Source: Rhodoblastus sp963710275 (GTDB lineage Bacteria; Pseudomonadota; Alphaproteobacteria; Rhizobiales; Beijerinckiaceae). Taken from it: DNA of 64,000 nucleotides. Under the pieces are notes generated by a model. The model was not told the DNA's origin, did not search any database, and saw only the letters and a program-made list of their open reading frames with translations. Location: the NCBI GenBank assembly GCA_963710275.1, contig CAVPZS010000011.1:30276-94275 (forward strand), in the 5' to 3' direction. The translations under genes and the position numbers were made by a program. Of this stretch, positions 24,380 to 32,549 are shown piece by piece; within the stretch, counting starts at the first letter, position 1; the number at the start of each line of letters is the position of its first letter.

Positions 24380-26085
24380 ATGTCCAAAGTCATTTCCGCC
24401 AGCGACGCCATAGCGCTGATCAAGGACGGCGTTACAGTCGGCGCTGCGGCCTGCGCGATATCCGGCTGGCCGGAAGAAATCGCGATCGCCATGGAAAAGC
24501 GCTTTCTCGCCTCCGGCCATCCCGCCAAATTGACGATCGTCCACGCCGCCGGCGTCGGCGACTGGGCGACCAAAGGCACGCAGCATTTCGCACATGACGG
24601 GATGGTCGCGCGCTGGATCGGCGGCCATTGCGGCCTGTCGCCAGACTTCGCCAAGATGATCCTCAGCGGCGGTTGCGAAGGCTATAACCTGCCGCAAGGG
24701 GTCATCGCGCAATTGTGGCGAGAGATCGCCGGTCATCGTCCCGGGCTGATCACCAAAACCGGCCTCGGCACTTTCGTCGACCCTCGTATCGAGGGCGGCA
24801 AAATGAACGCGATCTCGACCAAAGACCTGGTCAAAGTGATCGCCTTCGAGGGCGAGGAATGGCTGTTCTATCCAAGCTTTCCCGTTGACGTCGCCATCAT
24901 ACGCGGCACCACCGCGGATGAGAACGGCAACCTGACCGTCGACGACGAAGGCGCCCTGTTCGAAATCCTGCCATTGGCCCAGGCGACAAAGAACAGCGGT
25001 GGCATTGTCATCGCCGAAGTCGAATATGTCGCCGAGCCTGGTACCTTGAATCCAAAATCGGTGCGCGTGCCCGGCGTCCTGATTGACCATATCGTAGTCT
25101 CGGCTCCAGGAAATCATTGGCAGTCCGCCCTCACCCCCTTCAATCCGGCTTATTCCGGCGCCTCCAAGTCGCCGATGGTCGATGTCCCGCCAATGGCGCT
25201 CAATGAACGGCTCATCATTGCGCGTCGCGCCGCGATGGAACTGTCCTCCGGTTGCACCATAAATCTCGGCGTCGGCATCCCCCAGGGAATAGGATCGGTT
25301 GCGGCCGTCGAATGCGTCTCCGACCTGCTGTCGATGACCTCGGAAACGGGAACGATCGGCGGCATTCCGGCCGATGGCAAGGACTTCGGCATGTCGCGCG
25401 ACGCCGACGCCTTCGTCGAGCAGCAGGTGCAGTTCGACTGGTACAGCGGCGGCGGCCTCGATATCGCCTTCGAGAGCTTTGCCCAGGTCGATACGGCCGC
25501 CAATGTCAATGTCAGCAAGTTCAACGGCAAGTCGGTCGGTTGCGGCGGGTTCATCGACATCACCCAGCACGCCAAGAAGGTCGTCTATGTCGGCAGCTTT
25601 ACAGCCGGCGGACTGAAAGTCGCCGTCGCCGACGGCAAGCTGTCGATCGAAAGCGAAGGCAAACACAAAAAATTCGTCGGCGCGGTCGAGCAGATCACCG
25701 CCAGCGGCGCCTATGCGACCATGGTCAAGCAGAAGGTGCTGTTCGTCACCGAACGCGCGGTATTCGAGCTGCAGGACGGCAGCCTCACTTGGTCGAAGTC
25801 GCGCCCGGCGTCGATGTCGAGAAGGATATCCTCGCGCTGATGGATTTCAAGCCGAAGGTTTCGGCCAATCTGAAACCCATGCCGAGCAGTCTTTTCCGCC
25901 CGAAATGGGGCGGGCTCCGCGCCGTCATCGAAGTCGAAGAGCAGCAAGAAATTTCCTGCCGCCGCCTGACGTCCGTTCGGCGATCAACGGTTCGCCGAAC
26001 GCGCACTAGTTTTTGCCTCCACGCGCTTTCTTCACGCGATCAGGCATCCACTTCGTTTGAAAACGCTTCAGTCCGCAAAGTTTGA
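24380..26085 (+). CDS. Acyl-CoA:acetate/propionate CoA-transferase, one frameshift
   Basis: The first 470 residues form a two-domain CoA-transferase of the propionate/acetate type: MSKVISASDAIALIKDG at the start, GTFVDPRIEGGKMN, and SETGTIGGIP around the catalytic Glu. Near 25793 the frame should shift by one base. A TT that is probably TTT would continue LTLVEVAPGVDVEKDILALM and FKPKVSANLKPMPSSLFRP, the usual family end. The uncorrected frame stops at 25840. The true stop is uncertain: the corrected frame runs to 26085 beyond the expected size of about 520. It exchanges CoA between short-chain acids, linking acetate, propionate or butyrate to acyl-CoA pools. Confidence 0.85.
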
Positions 26086-26104
26086 ATCAGAGAAGGTAGA
26101 AACG

Positions 26105-27268
26105 ATGAACGCCATCAGTCCAGAACAACGTGACATCCAGAAGGCGGCAAAAGATTTCGTCGCCAAAAATATCATTCCGCGCGCCGCCGAATTCGACAAG
26201 TCCGGCGAGTTTCACAGCTATTTGCTCGACGCAGCCAAGCCGAGCAATATTTTCGCCATGGCCGTTCCGAAAGAATATGGCGGACTGGGCTACAGTCCTT
26301 TGACTCAAGCGCTTGTCCTGGAGGAATGGGGCTACGGCTGCGCGGCGATGGGCACCACCCTGTCGGCCAGCATCCTGAGCATGGAATCCGTGCTGATCGC
26401 CGGCAACGACGAGCAGAAGCGGCGCTTTTTCAAGCCGATGCTGACAGCGGGAATTGGCTGTTTCGCCTTGACCGAACCGGCGGCCGGCTCGGACGCCGGC
26501 GCAGGAGAGGCGTCCGCCGTCAAGAACGGCGGCGACTACATTCTGAATGGTCCTAAATGCTGGATCACCAATGGCGGCCAAGCCTCGGTCTTCGTTATTT
26601 TCGCGGCGACCGATCCGACCAAGGGCGTCAAGGGCATCAGCGCCTTCATTGTCGAGCGCGGCCAGCAGGGCCTCATCATGGGCGACCGCGAAGAGAAACT
26701 CGGTCTGCGCAGCTCGAACACAGTGTTTTTCCTGCTTAAGGATGCCCGCGTCCCTGCGGCGAATCTCCTGGGCAAGGAGGGCGACGGCATGAAGATCGCG
26801 ATGATGACCCTGGACCTGGCGCGCCCGTCTATCGGCGCGTTGGCCGTTGGCCTGGCGCAGCGCTGCCTCGATGAATGCGTAAAGCATCTCAACCAGCGCT
26901 TTCCGGAAAAGACCTATCCCGGGCAGACCCTGCAATTCAAGCTCGCCGACATGCAGATTCAGATCGAAAGCGCGCGCGAGGCGCAGCATCACACCATGTC
27001 CCTGCGTGAGGCGGGCCTGCCTTTCTCCAAGGAGTCGGCCATCGCCAAGACGCTTTGCACCGATGTGGCGATGAGCGTCGCATCCCAGGCAATGCGCCTG
27101 ATGGGATCGCACGCCTTCACCTCCGAGTTCGGCAAGTTCATGCGCGACGCGAAGGTCATGCAGATCTACGAGGGAACCAATCAAATCCAGCGCCTGGTGA
27201 TCGCGCGTTCCGTGCTCGCCCGGCCCAAGGCGGCCATTCCCGCCGCGATGAAAGCAGGCGCAAAATGA
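26105..27268 (+). CDS. Acyl-CoA dehydrogenase (short-chain type)
   Basis: The 387-residue flavoprotein starts MNAISPEQRDIQKAAKDFV. It has both ACAD signatures, CFALTEPAAGSDAG and a C-terminal DAKVMQIYEGTNQIQRLVIARS in which Glu of YEGT is the catalytic base. Glu at that position is typical of short- and medium-chain enzymes. It oxidises acyl-CoA to trans-2-enoyl-CoA and passes electrons to ETF. It lies in an operon behind copy 10 and overlaps the next gene by 4 bp. Other frames here are shadows. Confidence 0.93.
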   Translation: MNAISPEQRDIQKAAKDFVAKNIIPRAAEFDKSGEFHSYLLDAAKPSNIFAMAVPKEYGGLGYSPLTQALVLEEWGYGCAAMGTTLSASILSMESVLIAGNDEQKRRFFKPMLTAGIGCFALTEPAAGSDAGAGEASAVKNGGDYILNGPKCWITNGGQASVFVIFAATDPTKGVKGISAFIVERGQQGLIMGDREEKLGLRSSNTVFFLLKDARVPAANLLGKEGDGMKIAMMTLDLARPSIGALAVGLAQRCLDECVKHLNQRFPEKTYPGQTLQFKLADMQIQIESAREAQHHTMSLREAGLPFSKESAIAKTLCTDVAMSVASQAMRLMGSHAFTSEFGKFMRDAKVMQIYEGTNQIQRLVIARSVLARPKAAIPAAMKAGAK

Positions 27269-28422
27269 CCTATCCCCTAACCGAAGCCCAAAGCGCCATC
27301 GCGCAACGCGCCCATGAATTCGCCGACGGCTATCTTGAGCCTATCGTCATTTCCCTCGACCGCGGCATGATGTTTCCCAAGGCGCTGATCGGCCAATTGG
27401 CGGCCGATAATTTGCTGGGCCTCGTGCTGCCGGAACAATCGCCCGAGGCCGGCGCCGGGTTCATCAGCCATATCGAATTGGTTCAGGCGTTGTCGCAATC
27501 GTGCGCGGGCGTGGCGTCCATCGTCAACAGCCACGCCTTGTTCGCCTACGCCCTCGCCCATTGGGGCAGCAAGGCGCAGAAGACGAAATACCTGTCCGCG
27601 CTGGCCAAGGGCGAAAAGCTCGGCGCTGTCGCCATCATGGAAAATGGTCCTGGTCCGGGCCTTGGTCCCGACGCCCTGTTCGCCACGCACGTAGCGGGAG
27701 GATATCAGCTCAGCGGCGTCAAGACATTTGTGCGCAACGCCGGCGCCGCCGATGTCTATCTGGTGCTGGCGACTATTCGACTGGCTGATGACGGCAACGG
27801 GCTGACAGGCTTTATCGTCGAGGCCGGCTCCAATGGCCTGACCACCGGTCCCCGTCTGGAGTCCATGGGCCTCAGGGCTTGCCCAATCGCCCATCTCGAA
27901 TTCAACAATGTTTTCGTCGCCGAAGTCGATGTCATGGGGACTGAAAACTGCGGCTCGGTGATCGCCACGCAGCTTTTGTCGGTCGGCTCCGTGGCCGAGG
28001 CCGCGCAGACCGTCGGCATCGCGCGCGCCGCGGTCAAGCATGCGGCCGAATATGCCAAGCATCGCGTGCAATTCCGTCATCCGATCGCTCGGTTGCAGGC
28101 CATCCAGACATTGCTGGCGGACATCGCCACGGACTCTCACATGGCCTGGCTTGGCGTGCAGCACGCGGCGCGGTTGATCGAGGAAGAAGCCCCGTTCGAA
28201 CCGGAAGCGGCGATGGTCAAAGCCTTCGTCGGCCGGCTCGGCTCGAAGATGCTGGTCGACGCCATCCAGATCGAGGGCGGCATGGGCATCAGCGAAGTCG
28301 TGCCCAAACATATCAGCGGGTCCTACCCACTGGCGCGGATGTTCCGCGACATCGCCGGAACGACCTTGCTCGACGCGCCCTCCGATTTCCCCGACGAGCT
28401 CATTGCCGTCAACGTCGCCTGA
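27265..28422 (+). CDS. Acyl-CoA dehydrogenase, second paralogue
   Basis: The 385-residue ACAD-fold protein overlaps the previous gene (ATGA at 27265). Its signature regions differ from the first copy: AVAIMENGPGPGLGPD replaces the usual LTEP-x-GSD, and the C-terminal segment is IQIEGGMGISEVVPKHISGSYPLARMFRDIAGTTLLD. The expected catalytic Glu of YEGT is absent, with an AGTT sequence in its place. The two may therefore form a heteromer, or this one may act on an unusual substrate. Electrons should go to ETF. Product and chain length cannot be read from sequence. Confidence 0.88.
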   Translation: MTYPLTEAQSAIAQRAHEFADGYLEPIVISLDRGMMFPKALIGQLAADNLLGLVLPEQSPEAGAGFISHIELVQALSQSCAGVASIVNSHALFAYALAHWGSKAQKTKYLSALAKGEKLGAVAIMENGPGPGLGPDALFATHVAGGYQLSGVKTFVRNAGAADVYLVLATIRLADDGNGLTGFIVEAGSNGLTTGPRLESMGLRACPIAHLEFNNVFVAEVDVMGTENCGSVIATQLLSVGSVAEAAQTVGIARAAVKHAAEYAKHRVQFRHPIARLQAIQTLLADIATDSHMAWLGVQHAARLIEEEAPFEPEAAMVKAFVGRLGSKMLVDAIQIEGGMGISEVVPKHISGSYPLARMFRDIAGTTLLDAPSDFPDELIAVNVA

Positions 28423-28445
28423 CTCACAGCAAAGGATCATTGCAA

Positions 28446-28883
28446 ATGTTCATGTCCCCCAGACCCGTTCCCGCCTCCGATTATTTCGTCGGCCAGACCG
28501 GCACCTACCACCAGCTCGTCGATGACGCGCTGGTGCGCGGCTATGCCGATCTGACAGGAGACCACAACAAGATTCATGTCGATGACGTTTTCGCCAAGAA
28601 AACCAAATTCGGCCGCCGCATCGCCCATGGCGGCATCATGTTCGGCATGATCTCCAAGGTGCTCGGCGGACAGATGCCGGGACTTGGCACGGTCTATCTC
28701 AGCCAGTTGGTCAATTTCCACGCGCCGGTTTTCATCAACGACACCGTCACCCTGGTCTGCACGATTTCGACGCTTCTGCCCAAGCACGTCGCCAAGATCA
28801 CCACGATCATGACCAAGCAGACAGGTGAAGTCGTCGTGGACGGCGTGTGCACGGTGAAGCTGCCGGGCTGGTTGATGAAATAG
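28446..28883 (+). CDS. MaoC-like (R)-specific enoyl-CoA hydratase
   Basis: The 145-residue hot-dog-fold protein contains the hydratase-2 motif YADLTGDHNKIHVDD (Asp and His catalytic pair) followed by RRIAHGGIMFGMIS. It resembles PhaJ, which makes (R)-3-hydroxyacyl-CoA for polyhydroxyalkanoate synthesis. With the crotonase-type hydratase at 23.3 kb the locus would have both stereospecific hydratases. ATG 28446 has AAAGGA upstream. Its neighbours are the ACAD gene 23 bp before and the PhaC/PhaZ-like gene 44 bp after. Confidence 0.88.
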   Translation: MFMSPRPVPASDYFVGQTGTYHQLVDDALVRGYADLTGDHNKIHVDDVFAKKTKFGRRIAHGGIMFGMISKVLGGQMPGLGTVYLSQLVNFHAPVFINDTVTLVCTISTLLPKHVAKITTIMTKQTGEVVVDGVCTVKLPGWLMK

Positions 28884-28927
28884 GCTGACGCTCGGCTCTT
28901 TGGTTGTCGACAAGAAAAGGAACGGTC

Positions 28928-30070
28928 ATGCTCAAACATGCGCCAAAGAAATCCGCCTCCCCCTCCTGGATGGGCCTGCCCGCGTTCTGGCCCATGGCCA
29001 TGGCGGCCTCGATGCTCAAGAATGGCGCCAAGCTTTATGCCAAGAATCTCGAATTCGTCGATGAAGAGGTCAAGATTCACGACGACCTGCGACCAACCCT
29101 GGCGACGCCCAACCTGCTCCGCCTTGATCTGCGCACCATGGCGCTGCGCGATTACGGCAAGCCCGGCGGCCTGCCGACTTTGATCGACGCGCCGCACGCC
29201 GGACATACGGCGATGATCGCCGACTACCACAAGGATCAGAGCCTGGTGCAGACCCTGCTGGACAATGGCGTTGGCCATGTCGCCCTGACCGACTGGAAAT
29301 CGGCCACCGAAGACATGAAGGATTTTGAAATCGACAATTATCTCGCCGATATGGTCGTCGCCATCGACGATCTCGGCGGTCGCGTCAATCTCGTCGGCCT
29401 TTGCCAGGGAGGCTGGATGGCGGCGATGATCGCGGCGCGCTTCCCTGACAAGGTCAACGCCCTCGTGCTCGCCGGCGCGCCAATCGACGCCAGCGCCGGC
29501 GATGGCGTGATCAAGCGCATGGCTCATGAAACTCCGCTTTCATTCTATCAGGAGCTTGTCGCGCTAGGCGGCGGCGTGATGAAGGGCAAGTTCATGCTCC
29601 AGGGGTGGAAAAACATGCACCCGGAACAGCATTACATGCAGGATCAAATCGATCTCTACGAACACATCGACGACCCGGGCTGGCTCACGATGGAGGAAAC
29701 CTTCGAGAGCTGGTACGAAAACCCGATCGACCTTCCAGGCCGCTGGTATCTCCAGGTGATTCAGGACATATTTCAGGAAAACCGCCTCGCCAAGGGCGAA
29801 TTTATCTGCCTCGGCCGAAAGCTCAACCTGCGCGACATCACCTGTCCAACCTACCTGCTCGCCGGCGCCGACGACGACATCACGACGCCGGAACAGGTGC
29901 TCGACGCCACGAAATATATCGGCACGCCAAAAAATCGCATCGTGGAGAAAACTGTGCCCGGCGGCCACATCGGATTATTCATGGGCCACCGAACGCTGAA
30001 GGAACATTGGCCGGCGATCGCCAAATGGATCATCGCACAACAGGCGCCTCCAACGACCCGGACAGGCTAG
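28928..30070 (+). CDS. PhaC/PhaZ-superfamily alpha/beta hydrolase
   Basis: This 380-residue protein has a cysteine nucleophile in NLVGLCQGGW (Cys159), replacing Ser in the lipase box, as in PHA synthases and intracellular PHA depolymerases. The acid is in YLLAGADDDITTP and the His in VPGGHIGLFMG. The lid region holds MHPEQHYMQDQIDLYEHIDDP. Synthase and depolymerase cannot be separated by eye; the MaoC and acyl-CoA genes beside it favour (R)-3-hydroxyacyl polymer metabolism. It is shorter than class I PhaC (about 590). ATG 28928 follows an AAAAGGAACGG Shine-Dalgarno. Confidence 0.82.
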   Translation: MLKHAPKKSASPSWMGLPAFWPMAMAASMLKNGAKLYAKNLEFVDEEVKIHDDLRPTLATPNLLRLDLRTMALRDYGKPGGLPTLIDAPHAGHTAMIADYHKDQSLVQTLLDNGVGHVALTDWKSATEDMKDFEIDNYLADMVVAIDDLGGRVNLVGLCQGGWMAAMIAARFPDKVNALVLAGAPIDASAGDGVIKRMAHETPLSFYQELVALGGGVMKGKFMLQGWKNMHPEQHYMQDQIDLYEHIDDPGWLTMEETFESWYENPIDLPGRWYLQVIQDIFQENRLAKGEFICLGRKLNLRDITCPTYLLAGADDDITTPEQVLDATKYIGTPKNRIVEKTVPGGHIGLFMGHRTLKEHWPAIAKWIIAQQAPPTTRTG

Positions 30071-30108
30071 CGTTGGCTCGGCGCGGACTTCGGTCAGCGA
30101 GGAGCACT

Positions 30109-30651
30109 TTGGTTGACTTGACCAGCGCGGTGCAGACTTCTCCTGTCCACATCGACGAGACCATCTCCTCGATTGCGAAACTGCGCGCCGAGCATTTTGA
30201 AAATGCGACGCCGCCCCAGCGGCTCGTCGCGCGCATGGTGAAGCTTTTCGGGCGACCGCAATTCATTGGCGCGATCAGCATCCTCATCACCGGCTGGATT
30301 GGCCTCAATCTGGTCCTGGCCGCGCTTGGCCATCACATGATCGATCGGCCGCCATTCCCATCGCTTGGGTCGGCAGTCTCGCTGACCTCGCTATATATGG
30401 TCGTCTTGATCCTCGTCTCGCAGGAACGCGAGGACCAACTCGCGCATCACCGGGAGATGCTCATTCTGGAGCTGGCCATTCTCAGCGAGCAAAAAATCGC
30501 AAAGGTCATCCAGCTTCTGGAAGAATCACGTCGTGACAATCCCAATATTCACGACCGGCGCGATGCGGAGGCGGAAACCATGGGCCGGGCCCTCGACACG
30601 CAATCCGTGCTCGACGCGATCACGGAAAAGCCGGCTTCCGCGCCGGAATGA
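30109..30651 (+). CDS. DUF1003 family membrane protein
   Basis: This 180-residue protein has two membrane helices (about 65-85 and 100-120 from this start) with the DUF1003 hallmark of R-P-P-F-P between them (IDRPPFPSL). It continues QEREDQLAHHREMLILELAILSEQKI and a coiled cytoplasmic tail. The start is probably TTG 30109, 4-5 bp after an AGGAG Shine-Dalgarno; TTG 30118 is possible. It lies 38 bp after the PhaC/PhaZ-like gene, so may be the last gene of that operon. The family has no firm function. Confidence 0.82.
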   Translation: MVDLTSAVQTSPVHIDETISSIAKLRAEHFENATPPQRLVARMVKLFGRPQFIGAISILITGWIGLNLVLAALGHHMIDRPPFPSLGSAVSLTSLYMVVLILVSQEREDQLAHHREMLILELAILSEQKIAKVIQLLEESRRDNPNIHDRRDAEAETMGRALDTQSVLDAITEKPASAPE

Positions 30652-30774
30652 AAATTTCGGACGACAGGAGCCAAGAGGCTTTTTTCCGACCGATGACCGC
30701 TCGATGGCATTTCGAGCGAAACGCCTGAACGCCTCTCCCGCGCCGGGTGGGGCGGTTCTATAAAAGGATGCAAA

Positions 30775-30993
30775 ATGTTGAAGAAATTCTTTGCCGCGAC
30801 CGTCCTGACCTCCGCGCTTGCCGTGGCGCCGATGGCCGTATGGGCTGAACCCGCGCCGGTTGCGGCGCCGACGGAATCCGCGCCGATGGAGCATCACCAC
30901 CATCATCGCGATGGCGATCGCGACCACCATCACCATCACCATCACCATCACCATCACCATCACCATCATCATGGTGATCGCAATCACGACTGA
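30775..30993 (+). CDS. Secreted polyhistidine protein
   Basis: This 72-residue protein has a clear signal peptide (MLKKFFAATVLTSALAVAP, cleavage near AVWA-E). The mature part of about 48 residues carries five His at 40-44, then RDGDRD, then sixteen consecutive His at 51-66. In DNA this is a CAC/CAT hexamer repeat (30925-30972), so its length may vary by slippage. Such a tail should bind Ni, Zn, Co or Cu in the periplasm; a nickel reserve for the hydrogenase is a guess. An AAAAGG Shine-Dalgarno precedes the ATG. A shorter relative with the same signal peptide is at 57076-57258. Confidence 0.8.
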   Translation: MLKKFFAATVLTSALAVAPMAVWAEPAPVAAPTESAPMEHHHHHRDGDRDHHHHHHHHHHHHHHHHGDRNHD

Positions 30994-31067
30994 TCCGCCA
31001 TTGAACAGGAGACGGCGGGCCTTTGCCCGCCGTTCCCGGGCGATCGCAATAGGACCGGAGAAAGTCC

Positions 31068-31463
31068 ATGACCGAACACAACCATAGCGTCATCTGGATC
31101 GATCATCGCGAGGCCCGCGTCTTCCATTTCAGCGCGGAGGAAGTGGATCGCCTTGTCGTGAGACCTGACGATCCGCATGTTCACATCCATCACAAGGCGA
31201 ATACGGTCGGGAACGGCCACGCGCCCGAACAGAAGGCCTTTCTCCAGGCGGTCGCCGAAGCGATTGGAGCCTCAAAGGCCATTTTGATCACGGGCCCCGG
31301 CGTCGCGAAGACGGCTCTGGTCAAGCACATCGCCCGCCACGATCCTGCATTGCTCGAGCGTATTGCTGCGGTCGAGACCGTCGATCATCCGGCCGACGGT
31401 GTTCTGGTCGCTCACGCCCGCGCTTATTTCAAGGCCGCTGACCGGATGACCGCCCAGAAGTGA
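31068..31463 (+). CDS. Small protein of the 'translational machinery protein' type
   Basis: This 131-residue protein begins MTEHNHSVIWIDHREARVFHFSAEEV and has a later LITGPGVAKTALVKHIARHDP and VETVDHPADGVLVAHAR. Proteins of this build are common in Rhizobiales and are often labelled translational machinery protein because of a weak likeness to the C-terminal eRF1/Pelota domain; that label is from memory. The function is unknown. A GGAG Shine-Dalgarno precedes the ATG. It lies 74 bp after the polyhistidine gene and may share its transcript. Confidence 0.65.
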   Translation: MTEHNHSVIWIDHREARVFHFSAEEVDRLVVRPDDPHVHIHHKANTVGNGHAPEQKAFLQAVAEAIGASKAILITGPGVAKTALVKHIARHDPALLERIAAVETVDHPADGVLVAHARAYFKAADRMTAQK

Positions 31464-31500
31464 CGCCTCTGCCCGTGGTAACCCGGGGGGAAATACGGCG

Positions 31501-31517
31501 TGAGTAGTTTCCGACCC
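31501..31517 (+). promoter_or_regulatory. 17-bp regulon element, copy 11
   Basis: Reads TGAGTAGTTTCCGACCC and continues TGTT. TAGTGT at 31541-31546 is a candidate -10. The otsB start at 31695 is 177 bp downstream, leaving a leader of about 140 nt. Confidence 0.82.
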
Positions 31518-31694
31518 TGTTTGGCCGGATCGGAGATGGATAGTGTTGTTTTCCTCGCGCAGCGCGCATGCAGATCCGACACCGGTTCACGCCAACAGCG
31601 ATGTCGACTGAAAGATCCGCATTTTTCCATTCGCCGTGCGTTTTGAACGCGGCGCATCGCTTGACGCCGGAAGGTCACATTCTGGAGGATGGTC

Positions 31695-32549
31695 ATGTTC
31701 GTGCAGGGCGCCAGAAGCAGCCGCAGGGTAACGACCGCCGCGAGGGGCAAGACTCTGGCGACGATTGGAGCCCGGCAGCTGCTTCCGTCAATCGACGATC
31801 TCGAACACGATTGCGTTTTCCTCGACTTCGACGGCACGCTTGTCGAGATCGAAGATCGTCCCGACGACGTGCGCATTGACGCGGCGACGTTGAATTTCAT
31901 TGAAAGGCTGCGCGACAATGTCGGGCGGGCGCTGGCGCTCGTATCGGGCCGGGACATCCACGTCATTGACCGCCTGCTCTATCCGCTGGTTTTGCCGGTT
32001 GCCGGCGTCCATGGCCTGCAGCGCCGCGATGCGGCGGGACGGCTGCATACGCCGGTCATCGACCAGAGCGTTGTCGAGGCCATAGCGGGCCGCGCGGAAG
32101 CCGCCTTCCTTTCTGAGCCGGGCGTCGTCATTGAACGGAAAGCCGGCGCGGTGGCCATCCACTTCCGGCTGCGTCCCGATTTCGAGAAGAAATGCCACGC
32201 CCTTGCCCGCAAAATCGTTCGCGACCGACCGGACTTGCACATGATCAAGGGGAAGATGGTTTGCGAAATACGGCTGCATGGAAATGACAAAGGGGCCGTC
32301 ATCGCTACTTTCCTCGAAGAGCGTCCGTTCAAAGGCCGAAAGCCTATTTTCGCCGGTGACGACGTGACCGATGAGCCGGGATTTGTCACAGTAAACGCCT
32401 GCGATGGCATTTCCATCAAGATCGGGGAAGGCGTCACCGCCGCAAAATACCGGGCCGCAAACATTCTGGAATTGCGCAACTGGCTCGATGGGCGAATGGC
32501 TTCTCCGAACGAAGTCGCCGCGCCGCCAAAAACGGCCGGAATGCAATGA
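31695..32549 (+). CDS. otsB: Trehalose-6-phosphate phosphatase
   Basis: This 284-residue HAD-family phosphatase has motif I FLDFDGTLVEIEDRP (nucleophile in DFDGT), motif II LVSGRD and motif IV FAGDDVTDEPGF. It removes phosphate from trehalose-6-phosphate. ATG 31695 has a GGAGGA Shine-Dalgarno; ATG 31689 is an alternative. The gene is first of a three-gene operon with 4-bp overlaps (otsB, GH15 enzyme, otsA). The locus makes trehalose, a compatible solute for osmotic, heat or desiccation stress. Confidence 0.95.
   Translation: MFVQGARSSRRVTTAARGKTLATIGARQLLPSIDDLEHDCVFLDFDGTLVEIEDRPDDVRIDAATLNFIERLRDNVGRALALVSGRDIHVIDRLLYPLVLPVAGVHGLQRRDAAGRLHTPVIDQSVVEAIAGRAEAAFLSEPGVVIERKAGAVAIHFRLRPDFEKKCHALARKIVRDRPDLHMIKGKMVCEIRLHGNDKGAVIATFLEERPFKGRKPIFAGDDVTDEPGFVTVNACDGISIKIGEGVTAAKYRAANILELRNWLDGRMASPNEVAAPPKTAGMQ

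Noticed and set aside
30674..30691. Degenerate element-like sequence 84 bp before the polyhistidine gene
   Set aside because: The TTCCGACC half fits and the distance is right, but the TGAGTA half is poor and the spacer would be 4 bp. Kept out of the list of copies.
30925..30972. Sixteen-His run as an affinity tag or vector contamination
   Set aside because: It sits in a native-looking gene with signal peptide and Shine-Dalgarno, and a relative with the same signal peptide exists at 57 kb.
30901..30975. Short repeats as a CRISPR array
   Set aside because: A coding hexamer repeat without spacers. No CRISPR array, rRNA or tRNA gene was recognised in the window.
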